Source: Verrucomicrobiales bacterium (GTDB lineage Bacteria > Verrucomicrobiota > Verrucomicrobiia > Verrucomicrobiales > DEV007). From it: DNA of 15,145 nucleotides. Both the position numbers and the translations under genes were made by a program. Below, in pieces: positions 5,882-13,313 of the stretch (position 1 is its first letter; each line of letters starts with the position of its first letter). The DNA is taken from NCBI GenBank assembly GCA_023253615.1, contig JALRFZ010000520.1, forward strand, positions 1 through 15,145, in the 5' to 3' direction. The notes under the pieces are model-generated. The model saw only the letters and a list, made by a program, of their open reading frames with translations, ran no database searches and was not told where the DNA came from.

Positions 5882-8200
5882 TCACCCACGCGCCACGACC
5901 CGCACCGGGATCGACTTCGAGCAAGGCGTGTTTGAAATCTCGGCGGTGAGACCGATGGGGACGAGCACATTGAGCTCGGGAAAATACCCGGCCACGGCGC
6001 CTTTGGGCAATTCATAGGGCACGGCGAGGAAGCGCTCGGCGACGCGGGCGCGTCCGTCACTCTCGTTGTGCACATCGATCTCGGCGAGGGGTTTCAGGCC
6101 ACGCTCGGCCATGTCTTCCGGATGCATGAAGAGGACGCGCCGCTCGTTCGCAACGCCTCGGTAGCGGTCGTGGAGGCCGTAGACCGTCGAGTTGAACTGG
6201 TCGTGGCTGCGGATCGTCATCAGCATCAGCTCGCCCTCGCGCGGCTTCACGCCTGACAAAACCGCATCGGAGAAATTCGCCTTGCCGGTGGTGGTGAGGA
6301 AGTCGCGCTCGCGCGCGGCATTGGGCAGGTAGAAGCCCCCGGGCTGGCGGACGCGTTCGTTGAAGTTCTCGAAGCCCGGCAGGGTTTTCTCGATCCGGTC
6401 GCGGACGAGGTCGTTGCTCTTCGCGGTCTCGACGAAAGGAAACTTGGTCCGCGATCCCAGGGTCGCCTCGGCGAGGCGGGCGACGATCATGGTCTCGCTG
6501 AGCAGATTCTCCGAGACGGGCGCGAGCGTGCCTTTGCTCTGGTGGACGACGCTCATGGAATTCTCGACGGTGGCGAACTGGATCTCACCGCTCTCGTCGA
6601 GATCCTCTTCGCTGCGACCGAGGCAGGGCAGGATCAGGCCGGTGCTCCCGGTGACGACGTGGCTGCGGTTCAGCTTGGTCGAGACGTGCACGGTCAGCGA
6701 ACAGCGCTGGAGCGCCTCGGCGGTGAAACGGGTGTCGGGGGTGGCCTGGAGGAAGTTGCCGCCCATCGCGAAGAAGACCTTCGCTTCTCCCCGATGCATC
6801 GCGAGGATGGAGGCGACGACGTCGTGCCCGTGTTTCCGCGGCGAGGTGAATCCGAATTCGCGGTCGATGGCATCATGGTAGGCCGCCGGCATTTTCTCGA
6901 AGATGCCCATGGTGCGGTCGCCCTGCACGTTGCTGTGGCCGCGCACGGGACAGAGTCCGGCACCGGGACGTCCGACGGCACCGAGGAGGAGGTGCAGGTT
7001 CACGACCTCGCGGATCGTGGCGACGGCGTTGATGTGCTGGGTGAGGCCCATCGCCCAGCAGGTGATGAGTTTCCGCTCGCCGCGCAGCACGGTCCGGGCG
7101 GTCTTTTCGATGTCTTCACGGGACAGTCCGGAGAGCCTTTCGATCGCGTCCCATCCGGTCGCTTCGACCTCCCTGACAAAGGCCTCAAACCCGTGGGTGT
7201 GCTCCTCGATGAATGCCCGGTCGAGAACCGTTCCGGGCTCCTTTTCCTCCTCGGCGAGGACCGCTTTGCAAAGGCCGCGGAAGAGGGCGAAATCCCCGTT
7301 GATCGAGACCCGCAGGAAGCTCGAGGCGAGCGGGGTGGAGGCGCCCATCATCCCCGCGATCTCCTGGGGATGGGCGAAACCGACGAGGCCGGCCTCCTTC
7401 ATCGGATTGATCGCCACGATCTCGGCCCCGTTCCGCACCGCGGCCTGCAGGGTCGAGAGCATGCGCGGGTGGTTGGTGCCGGGATTCTGTCCGGCGATGA
7501 GGATGGTATCGGCCTCCTCGAGGTCGCGGAGGGTGACGGTCCCCTTCCCCACCCCGAGGGATTCACCGAGGGCGGCGCCGCTCGATTCGTGGCACATGTT
7601 CGAGCAGTCGGGCAGGTTGTTCGTGCCGAACATCCTGACAAAGATGCCATAAAGAAACGCGGCCTCGTTGACGGTGCGGCCCGAGGTATAGAAAATCGCC
7701 TCGTCGGGAGAGGCGAGGCCGTTCAATTCGGAGGCGATGAGGGCGAATGCCTCGTCCCATCCGATCGGTTCGTAGTGGGTCGCACCGGGACGCAGCACCA
7801 CGGGATCGGTGATCCTTCCCTGCTGCTCCATCCAGTAATCCGACTCGCGAGAGATTTCGGCGACGGAGTGTTTCGCGAAGAAGGCGGGATCGACACGGCG
7901 TTTCGTCGTCTCCGAGGCCAGAGCCTTCGCTCCGTTCTCACAAAACTCCGTGACGGCGCGGTGGTCATCGGGATCGGGCCAGGCACAGGAGGGACAATCA
8001 AAACCGTTCGCCTGGTTCAGCTTCGCCATGCCGCGGATCCCGCGGGCGACGCCGGCCTGCGTGAAAACGTGCTTCAGCGAGGAGGCCACCGCGGCGACGC
8101 CGGCGGCGTAGTCTTTCGGATCGCCGACCCGGATGCCGGTGAACTCGGCCGGTGGTTCGACCTGCGGGGAATCTGTCAGGACAAGGTTGGGGTCGGACAT
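5882..8200 (-). CDS. FdhF/YdeP-type molybdopterin oxidoreductase (formate dehydrogenase alpha-like)
   Basis: A 772-aa protein, close to the 759 aa of E. coli YdeP. ATG 8200 (MSDPNLVLTD) is chosen; the frame runs open to 8371 but the extra residues look non-coding and overlap a structured leader. The family hallmark GFDCPSCAWPDP gives Cys69 and Cys72, with Cys87 in EFCENG, as candidate Fe-S ligands. NMCHESSG places Cys203-His204 where formate dehydrogenase H has its Mo-binding Sec/Cys followed by His. AGQNPGTNHPR, GRPGAGLCPVRGHSNVQGDR and the C-terminal IPVRV also fit the family. There is no Tat signal, so it is cytoplasmic. The electron donor and acceptor are unknown; YdeP itself is linked to acid resistance. 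No accessory subunit or fdhD-like gene is adjacent. It is divergent from the opgH unit. Confidence 0.93.
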   Translation of the reverse strand: MSDPNLVLTDSPQVEPPAEFTGIRVGDPKDYAAGVAAVASSLKHVFTQAGVARGIRGMAKLNQANGFDCPSCAWPDPDDHRAVTEFCENGAKALASETTKRRVDPAFFAKHSVAEISRESDYWMEQQGRITDPVVLRPGATHYEPIGWDEAFALIASELNGLASPDEAIFYTSGRTVNEAAFLYGIFVRMFGTNNLPDCSNMCHESSGAALGESLGVGKGTVTLRDLEEADTILIAGQNPGTNHPRMLSTLQAAVRNGAEIVAINPMKEAGLVGFAHPQEIAGMMGASTPLASSFLRVSINGDFALFRGLCKAVLAEEEKEPGTVLDRAFIEEHTHGFEAFVREVEATGWDAIERLSGLSREDIEKTARTVLRGERKLITCWAMGLTQHINAVATIREVVNLHLLLGAVGRPGAGLCPVRGHSNVQGDRTMGIFEKMPAAYHDAIDREFGFTSPRKHGHDVVASILAMHRGEAKVFFAMGGNFLQATPDTRFTAEALQRCSLTVHVSTKLNRSHVVTGSTGLILPCLGRSEEDLDESGEIQFATVENSMSVVHQSKGTLAPVSENLLSETMIVARLAEATLGSRTKFPFVETAKSNDLVRDRIEKTLPGFENFNERVRQPGGFYLPNAARERDFLTTTGKANFSDAVLSGVKPREGELMLMTIRSHDQFNSTVYGLHDRYRGVANERRVLFMHPEDMAERGLKPLAEIDVHNESDGRARVAERFLAVPYELPKGAVAGYFPELNVLVPIGLTAEISNTPCSKSIPVRVVARG

Positions 8201-8224
8201 GGGGGGAAATGGGAGTCGTAAAGC

Positions 8225-8326
8225 TCGCACCGGAGGCCTGAAAAATCCGGCAGTTTCTGTTCCCAACTCTACGCGCGGCGTACCCTTTCGGGTCACCCTC
8301 CCCTCTCTGCCGCGCCTCCGGCACGA
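8225..8326 (-). promoter_or_regulatory. Structured RNA leader of the molybdopterin oxidoreductase (candidate riboregulator)
   Basis: In the minus-strand transcript, 8326-8314 pairs with 8237-8225 as a 13-bp helix: UCGUGCCGGAGGC with GCCUCCGGUGCGA, including one U:G and one G:U pair. Inside it, CGGCAG (8312-8307) pairs with CUGCCG (8253-8248). Inside that, 8293-8282 is ACCC-GAAA-GGGU, a GNRA-capped hairpin extended by U:A and G:C pairs past a bulged G. On the plus strand the two wobble positions become A/C mismatches, which points to a structure belonging to this gene's mRNA. The start codon follows 25 bases later. Whether it senses a ligand such as molybdenum cofactor is unknown. Confidence 0.4.
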
Positions 8327-8346
8327 AAGATTTCGCCCCGGGCAAA

Positions 8347-8373
8347 TTTTCCCGTGGAAAAACAATCGCATTG
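8347..8373. promoter_or_regulatory. Two adjacent short inverted repeats in the divergent promoter region
   Basis: TTTTCC-CGT-GGAAAA (8347-8361) is followed one base later by CAAT-CGC-ATTG (8363-8373). Both have 3-base spacers and sit in the only AT-rich patch of the divergent gap between the oxidoreductase (ATG 8200) and the plus-strand unit (ATG 8410). They could be operator half-sites controlling either direction. No confident -35/-10 pair was found on either strand here. Confidence 0.3.
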
Positions 8374-8409
8374 TGGAATGATCCCGCGATCGCGCTACCC
8401 GGCAGCGGC

Positions 8410-9096
8410 ATGAAAGACGCCTTCCGCGGAGACATGCATCCCCTCCGCACCGCGCCCAGCCCCAGCCGGGAGGCCGCCCTCTCCGCCGCCATGGAACTCA
8501 CCGTCGAACCTCTCGTTTTCCCCACGCCTCCGGGCGGATGGGGCGACTGCAGCCAATCCCTCGAGGAGTGGAACGAGGCCTACCGCCGTGTCGAGGCTTA
8601 CTTTTCCGCCCTGCGTGTCGACAACAAACTGTTGTTGAGCTCCCTCGTGTTCAAAATCCTCGGCAAAGTCAGCGACCGTGCCGCCTCGGAGCCCGACCGC
8701 CCCCCTGTCGAACTCGCCGCGGAGGAGACCGACCGCCTCCTCGTCCAGTGGTTCCGCCGCGTCCTCGACGGATCGGAGGTCGAGCCGGTCGATCGTCTCT
8801 CCGCACGCGGGAGGCTCGCCTTGCTCATGGTGCAGTCGGAGATCCCCTGGCAGCAGCTCTTCCTCAGCGACGACCCCATTCCCGAATCGGTCGCCGCGGC
8901 GATGAAGCAGGCCTACCTCCATGCGGATCCCGATTTCCGTTTTGTGGAGATGCGCCCACGCCCCATCGACCTCGGCATCGTCGATGTCGCGAACCGCACC
9001 TTCGAGAGCATGGGCACTTGGAAGACCGCCGTGCAATGGCTCCTCTGGCTCGGCTTCGGCACCGTGCTGGCCGCGATCTTCTACCTCACCCGATGA
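8410..9096 (+). CDS. Unknown C-terminally membrane-anchored protein, partner of OpgH
   Basis: I do not recognise a family. With ATG 8410 the product is 228 aa; ATG 8434 (preceded by GGAGAC) and ATG 8491 are alternatives, so the start is uncertain. The first ~205 residues are soluble, acidic and helical in character (WNEAYRRVEAYFSALRVDNK, then ETDRLLVQWFRRVLDG), with no signal peptide. The last ~23 residues (TAVQWLLWLGFGTVLAAIFY) form one membrane segment ending in two residues (TR), the pattern of a tail-anchored protein with a cytoplasmic domain. Its TGA overlaps the opgH ATG (ATGA), so the two are translationally coupled and probably work together. E. coli OpgH is longer (847 aa against 708 here) mainly through a cytoplasmic N-terminal region; this protein might supply such a domain separately. 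That is inference. Confidence 0.8.
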   Translation: MKDAFRGDMHPLRTAPSPSREAALSAAMELTVEPLVFPTPPGGWGDCSQSLEEWNEAYRRVEAYFSALRVDNKLLLSSLVFKILGKVSDRAASEPDRPPVELAAEETDRLLVQWFRRVLDGSEVEPVDRLSARGRLALLMVQSEIPWQQLFLSDDPIPESVAAAMKQAYLHADPDFRFVEMRPRPIDLGIVDVANRTFESMGTWKTAVQWLLWLGFGTVLAAIFYLTR

Positions 9097-11219
9097 GCGA
9101 GACCCATCAGGATCCCGACAAGAGCCACCAGGAACGATCCACCTTCTGGGAGGCCTTCCTCTTCTTCTCTCTCACCCTCGTGCTTTCCGGGGTCGGCGCC
9201 TACCTCATGGCCGACTACCTCTGGGACCTCGGCTGGCGCTCGTCCTCGACGGCGTTGTGGTTCCTGTTCTCGATCCTCTTCGGTTACCTCGCCTTCGGCT
9301 TCAGCCACGCTTTTTTCGGCTTCATCCTGCGGCGTTTCCGACTGCCTTTCGCCCACATGCCCAAGGTGGACGAGGAGGCCTCGACCCTGCAGGATTTCGA
9401 CCGCACGCCGCGTGTCGCCATCATCATCCCGGTCTACAACGAGCCGGTCGACCGCGTCTTCGCCGGGATCCGCGCGATCATCGACTCGGTCATGCGCACC
9501 TCGCGCGGCGATGCCTTCGATTTTTTCATCCTCTCCGATTCGAACCAGGCCGAGCAATGGGCGATCGAGGAAGGCGCCTGGCTCAATCTGCTGCGCGATC
9601 CCAAGGCGCAGGACCGCGTCTTCTACCGCCGCCGCCCTGACAATTACGCCAAAAAGAGCGGCAACGTGGCCGACTTCTGCCGCACCTGGGGCGACCACTA
9701 CCGCTACATGATCGTCCTCGACGCGGACAGCATCATGACGGGCGAAACGCTCGTGGAGCTCTACCAGCGGATGGAGTCGAATCCCCGCGTCGCCCTCATC
9801 CAGACCGCTCCCGCGCTCGTCAACGGCGAGTCTCTCTTCGGCCGGATGCAGCAATTCGCGAACCGCCTTTACGGTCCCGTCTTCATGGAAGGACTCGCCT
9901 TCTGGCAACAGAACGGCGGCAACTTCTGGGGGCACAACGCGATCCTCCGCCTGCGCCCCTTCATGGAGCACTGCGACCTGCCGCAGCTCCCCGGCCGCAA
10001 GCCTTTCGGCGGGCACATCCTCTCGCACGACTTCGTGGAGGCCGGCCTGCTGCGACGCGCCGGATGGGAGGTCTGGCTCGCCCACGATCTCGAGGGCAGC
10101 TACGAGGAAGGGCCGCAGAGCCTCATCGATTCCGCGATCCGCGACCGGCGCTGGTGCCAGGGGAATCTCCAGCACAGCCTCCTCCTCTTCGCCCGCGGCC
10201 TCCGCGGCAAGACGCGCGTCCACCTCGCCAACGGCATCCTCGGCTACGTCGCCTCGCCGCTCTGGCTGCTCTTCATGATCATTGCCTTCTGGCGCGGCTA
10301 CTCCGAGGGCCCCGGGGCTTTCGTCGCCAACGGCACCGGTCCGCAGGCTCTCGCCGTGTTCGTCCTCACGATGGTGCTCCTCTTCGCGCCGAAGCTCCTC
10401 TGCCTGCTCGACCTCGCCTTCGACCGGCAGCGCCGGCGCGCTTTCGGCGGGATCCTCAACGCCGCCACCGGTGCCTTCGTGGAGACACTTTTCTCGGCTT
10501 TGATCGCTCCGGTGATGATGCTCTTCCACACCCGTTTCGTGATCTGGAACATCATCGGCAAAACGGTGGGTTGGAATGCCCAGCGCCGCGGCGCCCAGGG
10601 CACCTCTTGGGATGAGGCGATCTCGGTGCACGGCATCCAGACTCTCGTGGGGGTGGGGCTCGGGCTCTTTACCGCGTTCACGAATTTCACCCTCTTCGCA
10701 TGGCTCGCTCCGGTCCTCGCCGGCCTGTGGTTCAGCATACCCCTCTCCGTGTGGACGAGCCGGCTCGAACTCGGGATGCACGCGAGACGCGAGAAGCTCT
10801 TCCTCGTGCCGGAAGAGTCGTCGCCCCCGCGCGAAGTCCTCGAGGCCGTGAACCCTCCCGCCGAATCCGACGCGCGCCCCTGTCGCGGCATCACCGCGGC
10901 CGTGCTCGACCCCTTCCTCAACGCCGTCCACGTCTCCTTGCTGCGCCGCAACCGCCGCCGTCTCATGACGGGACAGAAGGTCTATGGTGCCACCGCCGGC
11001 GCGGTCATTCCCACCGCAGGGGAGTCGCGCGCCCGCCGTCTCCTCGCCGAAAAGCTCCTCCGCGAAGGCCCCCGGACCCTCGACAACACCGAAACGCTCT
11101 CGGTGCTTTCCGATATCGACAGCATGCTCTGGCTCCATCGCCAGGCCTGGCTGCGCCCGAACAAGGACCTCGCCCCCTGGTGGCAGAAAGCCATCCGCGA
11201 GACGTCTTCGGCGGTGTGA
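9093..11219 (+). CDS. opgH: Glucans biosynthesis glucosyltransferase OpgH (MdoH)
   Basis: A 708-aa inner-membrane family 2 glycosyltransferase that makes the beta-glucan backbone of osmoregulated periplasmic glucans from UDP-glucose and passes it across the membrane. Membrane segments are seen near 18-43 and 53-80, then the catalytic domain (~105-360), then several more segments to ~600. Catalytic motifs: IIPVYNEPVDRVFAG, D149 (ILSDS), D210-A-D212, SHDFVEA (D313, E316) and DRRWCQGN (R353-W354 of the QxxRW-type site). FYRRR, KSGN and VYGP-like strings match E. coli OpgH closely, as do LFLVPEE and the C-terminal SDIDSMLWLH. The N-terminus is shorter than in E. coli. ATG 9093 overlaps the preceding stop. 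The usual partner opgG is absent from the window. Confidence 0.95.
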   Translation: MSETHQDPDKSHQERSTFWEAFLFFSLTLVLSGVGAYLMADYLWDLGWRSSSTALWFLFSILFGYLAFGFSHAFFGFILRRFRLPFAHMPKVDEEASTLQDFDRTPRVAIIIPVYNEPVDRVFAGIRAIIDSVMRTSRGDAFDFFILSDSNQAEQWAIEEGAWLNLLRDPKAQDRVFYRRRPDNYAKKSGNVADFCRTWGDHYRYMIVLDADSIMTGETLVELYQRMESNPRVALIQTAPALVNGESLFGRMQQFANRLYGPVFMEGLAFWQQNGGNFWGHNAILRLRPFMEHCDLPQLPGRKPFGGHILSHDFVEAGLLRRAGWEVWLAHDLEGSYEEGPQSLIDSAIRDRRWCQGNLQHSLLLFARGLRGKTRVHLANGILGYVASPLWLLFMIIAFWRGYSEGPGAFVANGTGPQALAVFVLTMVLLFAPKLLCLLDLAFDRQRRRAFGGILNAATGAFVETLFSALIAPVMMLFHTRFVIWNIIGKTVGWNAQRRGAQGTSWDEAISVHGIQTLVGVGLGLFTAFTNFTLFAWLAPVLAGLWFSIPLSVWTSRLELGMHARREKLFLVPEESSPPREVLEAVNPPAESDARPCRGITAAVLDPFLNAVHVSLLRRNRRRLMTGQKVYGATAGAVIPTAGESRARRLLAEKLLREGPRTLDNTETLSVLSDIDSMLWLHRQAWLRPNKDLAPWWQKAIRETSSAV

Positions 11220-11220
11220 T

Positions 11221-11245
11221 CCGGGCGTCGCGGGCGTTCGCCCGG
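11221..11245 (+). terminator. GC-rich hairpin immediately after opgH
   Basis: Two bases after the opgH stop, CGGGCG-TT-CGCCCG (11231-11244) is a perfect palindrome, and CCGGGCG (11221-11227) can compete for the same 3' arm, CGCCCGG (11239-11245). There is no T-tract, so termination is plausible but unproven. The alternative pairing could also simply reflect GC-rich sequence. Confidence 0.35.
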
Positions 11246-11483
11246 GTGGCCGCACGCGCGTCACGGCACCGGCGATTTCTCGCATGCCGATGCTTCAAGA
11301 AGCTCCAGGCTTCAAGCTTGTCTTTCAAGTTGTTTCTCAAACGCAACTTTTCCGTCCGCGGTGGAAAACGTTTGCCTAACCGCATCCAATTTCCATCCCA
11401 ACACACGACAAGAATCGTCTCCATCGTCCATTGATAATGAATCCTTTATATTCGAACAACCCTTGACATCGCGGTGCTGCGGC
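11246..11483. other. Gene-free AT-richer stretch with short inverted repeats and a weak promoter-like site
   Basis: No convincing gene is seen. GCTTC-AA-GAAGC and a second GCTTCAAG copy lie around 11290-11318. An imperfect inverted repeat runs 11343-11375 (GCAAC-TTTTCC ... GGAAAA-CGTTTGC). The 60 bases from 11401 are only 38% GC by hand count, far below the neighbouring genes, and hold a -10-like TATATT at 11447-11452 with only a poor -35 (TCGTCC, 17 bases upstream). This could be the promoter of the small ORF that begins at 11484, or residue of a lost mobile element. Confidence 0.5.
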
Positions 11484-11678
11484 ATGTTTTCCATGCCAAC
11501 AGCCCTCTTTGCCAACCGCCTTTGTTCCGCCCTGCCTTGGAAAAGCGCCCGACTCGTGCGCCTCTCGTATCTCATCGTCGCCATGCTCCGCCATCGCACC
11601 GTCAACGTCGTGAAGCTCTCCGCCGAGGCCGCGGGCCTCCGCTCGCTCAACGAAATCGTGCGGGGCAGCCGCAGTTGA
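11484..11678 (+). pseudogene. Small ORF, possibly the N-terminal remnant of an IS4-type transposase
   Basis: 64 codons from ATG 11484 (ATG 11493 also possible). The stretch ALPWKSARLVRLSYLIVAML followed by RHRTVNVVKLSAEAAG resembles the N-terminal region of IS4-group transposases, where a hydrophobic helix precedes an R-T-V-N-L-x-x-L-A string. The similarity stops after AAG, and the expected ESRYRRLQRFF-like segment and DDE domain are absent, so if related it is a truncated fragment. The alternative is a genuine small basic protein: a -10-like TATATT lies about 32 bases upstream and a strong hairpin 17 bases after the stop, together looking like a complete transcription unit. There is no Shine-Dalgarno sequence. 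The family assignment is tentative. Confidence 0.35.
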
Positions 11679-11695
11679 TCCGAACCGACGACAGC

Positions 11696-11731
11696 GAGGC
11701 ATCCGGCCGCGACCGGAGGGCCGGATGCCTC
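11696..11731 (+). terminator. Strong 13-bp perfect hairpin after the small ORF
   Basis: GAGGCATCCGGCC (11696-11708) and GGCCGGATGCCTC (11719-11731) are perfectly complementary around a 10-base loop. The stem is followed by a pyrimidine-rich CTCCTTCGATCTCCC rather than a clean T-tract. It starts 17 bases after the stop of the small ORF and 92 bases before the cytochrome gene, so it probably ends whatever transcript comes from the left and insulates the cytochrome/DUF3500 pair. Confidence 0.65.
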
Positions 11732-11823
11732 CTCCTTCGATCTCCCATCCCCTCGCGCCATCGCGCAAGAAATGCGCTGAGTTCCGCATTTACCATCGGA
11801 GGCAAAACCGGTAGAATTCCGCA

Positions 11824-12261
11824 ATGCCCCTCCGATCCCTCCTTGCCCTCTCCGCGATCGTCGCCTTGTCCAGCCTCGCCGCCTCGCGCGCCCAGGATGC
11901 CGCGGCCGGCCCGAAACCGGTCGTGCCCCTTGGAAAAGCCGACGCCGGGCAGGCCGTCTTCGTCACCAAAGGCTGCCACCAATGCCACAGCGCCGGCACG
12001 ACGAAGCTCCCTCCCGTGGATCTCGCCCCACGCCTCGTCATCGAACTCGGCGGCGACGTCCACTCGAAGTGGACGCGCGACGACTACGCCCGCGCCATCA
12101 TGGATCCGAACCACCTCGTCTCGGAGGACTACAAGATCGCGATGATCCGGCTCGGCGATCATTTCAAGGCGGAGAATTCGCCCATGCCGACCTTCGCCGA
12201 TGTCCTCCGCGTCAGCGAACTGATCGACCTCGTCACCTTCCTCGACAGCCTCAACGATTGA
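11824..12261 (+). CDS. Small exported mono-haem c-type cytochrome
   Basis: A 145-aa protein beginning with a Sec signal (PLRSLLALSAIVALSSLAASRA, cleavage near Ala23). The mature domain has one haem site, C51-H-Q-C54-H55, and a likely axial Met121 in ENSPMPTF, with a closing helix SELIDLVTFLDSL typical of class I cytochromes. It should carry single electrons in the periplasm. Between them, SKWTRDDYARAIMDPNHLVSEDY is the linker usual in PVC-type small cytochromes whose C-terminus reads LIDLVTFL. ATG 11824 is chosen because it starts the signal; no Shine-Dalgarno sequence lies directly before it, and GGAGG sits more than 20 bases upstream. The DUF3500 gene follows after 20 bases, so the two are very likely one operon and the cytochrome may be its redox partner. 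Confidence 0.92.
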   Translation: MPLRSLLALSAIVALSSLAASRAQDAAAGPKPVVPLGKADAGQAVFVTKGCHQCHSAGTTKLPPVDLAPRLVIELGGDVHSKWTRDDYARAIMDPNHLVSEDYKIAMIRLGDHFKAENSPMPTFADVLRVSELIDLVTFLDSLND

Positions 12262-12281
12262 ACCCCGACCCCGTTTCCACC

Positions 12282-13271
12282 ATGATCCACCGCCGCGATT
12301 TTCTCCGCCGTTCCCTCTATTCGGGTGCCGCCCTCGCCTCACACCCCGTGATCGGGGCCGAATCGGCCGCCACCGCCACCGCACCGGCCGCGACCTCCGA
12401 GACGCTCGTGAAGACGCTCCATGATTCCCTCACGGAAGAACAGCGCCAGGCTCTCGTCTTTGATTTCGGGAATCCCTTGCGCACGAGGATCTCGAACAAC
12501 TGGCACATCACCGACCAGCGCATCGGCAGCTTTCTCAACGCCGACCAGAATACGATGGTGCGCGAGATTTTCCTCAAGGCCCACAGCGAGGAGTATGCGG
12601 AGACGGTCATCAAGCAGGTCGAGCACGACAGTGGACGCGCCGGATTCGGCGACTCGTCGATCGCCATCTTCGGCGAGCCCGGCACTGGGAAATTCCAGTT
12701 CGTCCTCACCGGGCGTCACTGCACCCGTCGCATCGACGGAGATTCGGTCGCGGGCAAGGCCTTCGGTGGGCCGATTTTCTACGGACACGCAGCCGACGGC
12801 TTCAACGAAGGTCCCGATCACCAAGGCAACGCCTATTGGTATCAGGCCCAATCGGCAAACAAGGTGTTCCAGATGCTCGACGGCAAACAACGGGAAGCCG
12901 CCCTCGCCCCGAAGGAAGCGCCCGACAACGCCTCCACGATCCAGTTGAAACGACAGGCCGGTGATCTGCCGGGCTTGTCCTTCGCCGACATGACCTCCGA
13001 TCAAAGGGAGGGCGTGCGCGGCGTGCTGAAGGATCTCCTCATGCCCTTCCGCGAAGCCGACCGCGAGGAATCGATGAAGCTGATCGAAAAGGCGGGCATC
13101 GACGACCTTCATCTCGTCTTCTACCAATCCGGCGACATCGGCAACGACGGCGTCTGGGACAACTGGCGTCTCGAGGGGCCGCACATGGTCTGGTATTTCC
13201 GCGGTGCGCCCCACGTCCATACGTGGGTCCACATCTCCGATCCCGAGACGCCTCGCGAGCCGCGGGCGTGA
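12282..13271 (+). CDS. Tat-exported DUF3500 family protein
   Basis: A 329-aa protein. ATG 12282 gives a twin-arginine leader: IHRRDFLRRS (R4-R5, D-F-L), a short hydrophobic stretch and an Ala/Thr-rich linker to ~38. The rest resembles DUF3500: an LTEEQRQALVFDFGNPLRTRISNNWH block (near 50-75) with a conserved Trp-His, a central FGEPGTGKFQFVLTGRHCT block (near 130-148) where family members carry F-G-x-P-x-x-x-W-x-W-R-x-x-G-H-H, and a C-terminal GPHMVWYFRGAPHVHTWVHISDP. GEPGTGK looks like a P-loop but is not one by context. DUF3500 has no established function. Tat export suggests it folds, perhaps with a cofactor, in the cytoplasm. Histidines are frequent (His75, His146, several near the C-terminus). 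It is co-directional with the cytochrome gene at 20 bases. Confidence 0.82.
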   Translation: MIHRRDFLRRSLYSGAALASHPVIGAESAATATAPAATSETLVKTLHDSLTEEQRQALVFDFGNPLRTRISNNWHITDQRIGSFLNADQNTMVREIFLKAHSEEYAETVIKQVEHDSGRAGFGDSSIAIFGEPGTGKFQFVLTGRHCTRRIDGDSVAGKAFGGPIFYGHAADGFNEGPDHQGNAYWYQAQSANKVFQMLDGKQREAALAPKEAPDNASTIQLKRQAGDLPGLSFADMTSDQREGVRGVLKDLLMPFREADREESMKLIEKAGIDDLHLVFYQSGDIGNDGVWDNWRLEGPHMVWYFRGAPHVHTWVHISDPETPREPRA

Positions 13272-13313
13272 ATCGGCCGGAGCTCCTGGATGGGTTAATC
13301 CAATCTCCAGCGT

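Noticed and set aside
6542..8221. 559-codon plus-strand frame opposite the molybdopterin oxidoreductase
   Set aside because: Shadow frame, rich in Gly/Asp/His/Arg, without conserved motifs.
9081..11285. 734-codon open frame on the minus strand opposite opgH
   Set aside because: Its translation is a Glu/Ala/Val/Arg-rich shadow with no family motif, while the plus strand encodes an unmistakable OpgH. GC-rich coding DNA often leaves the antisense frame open.
11463..11468. TTGACA resembling a -35 box before the small ORF
   Set aside because: No -10-like hexamer at 16-18 bases; that position falls inside the ORF start (GTTTTC).
12669..12692. GEPGTGK in the DUF3500 protein resembling a P-loop
   Set aside because: It lies in the conserved FG-x-P strand of a Tat-exported protein, lacks a following Ser/Thr-helix pattern and any Walker B, so nucleotide binding is unlikely.
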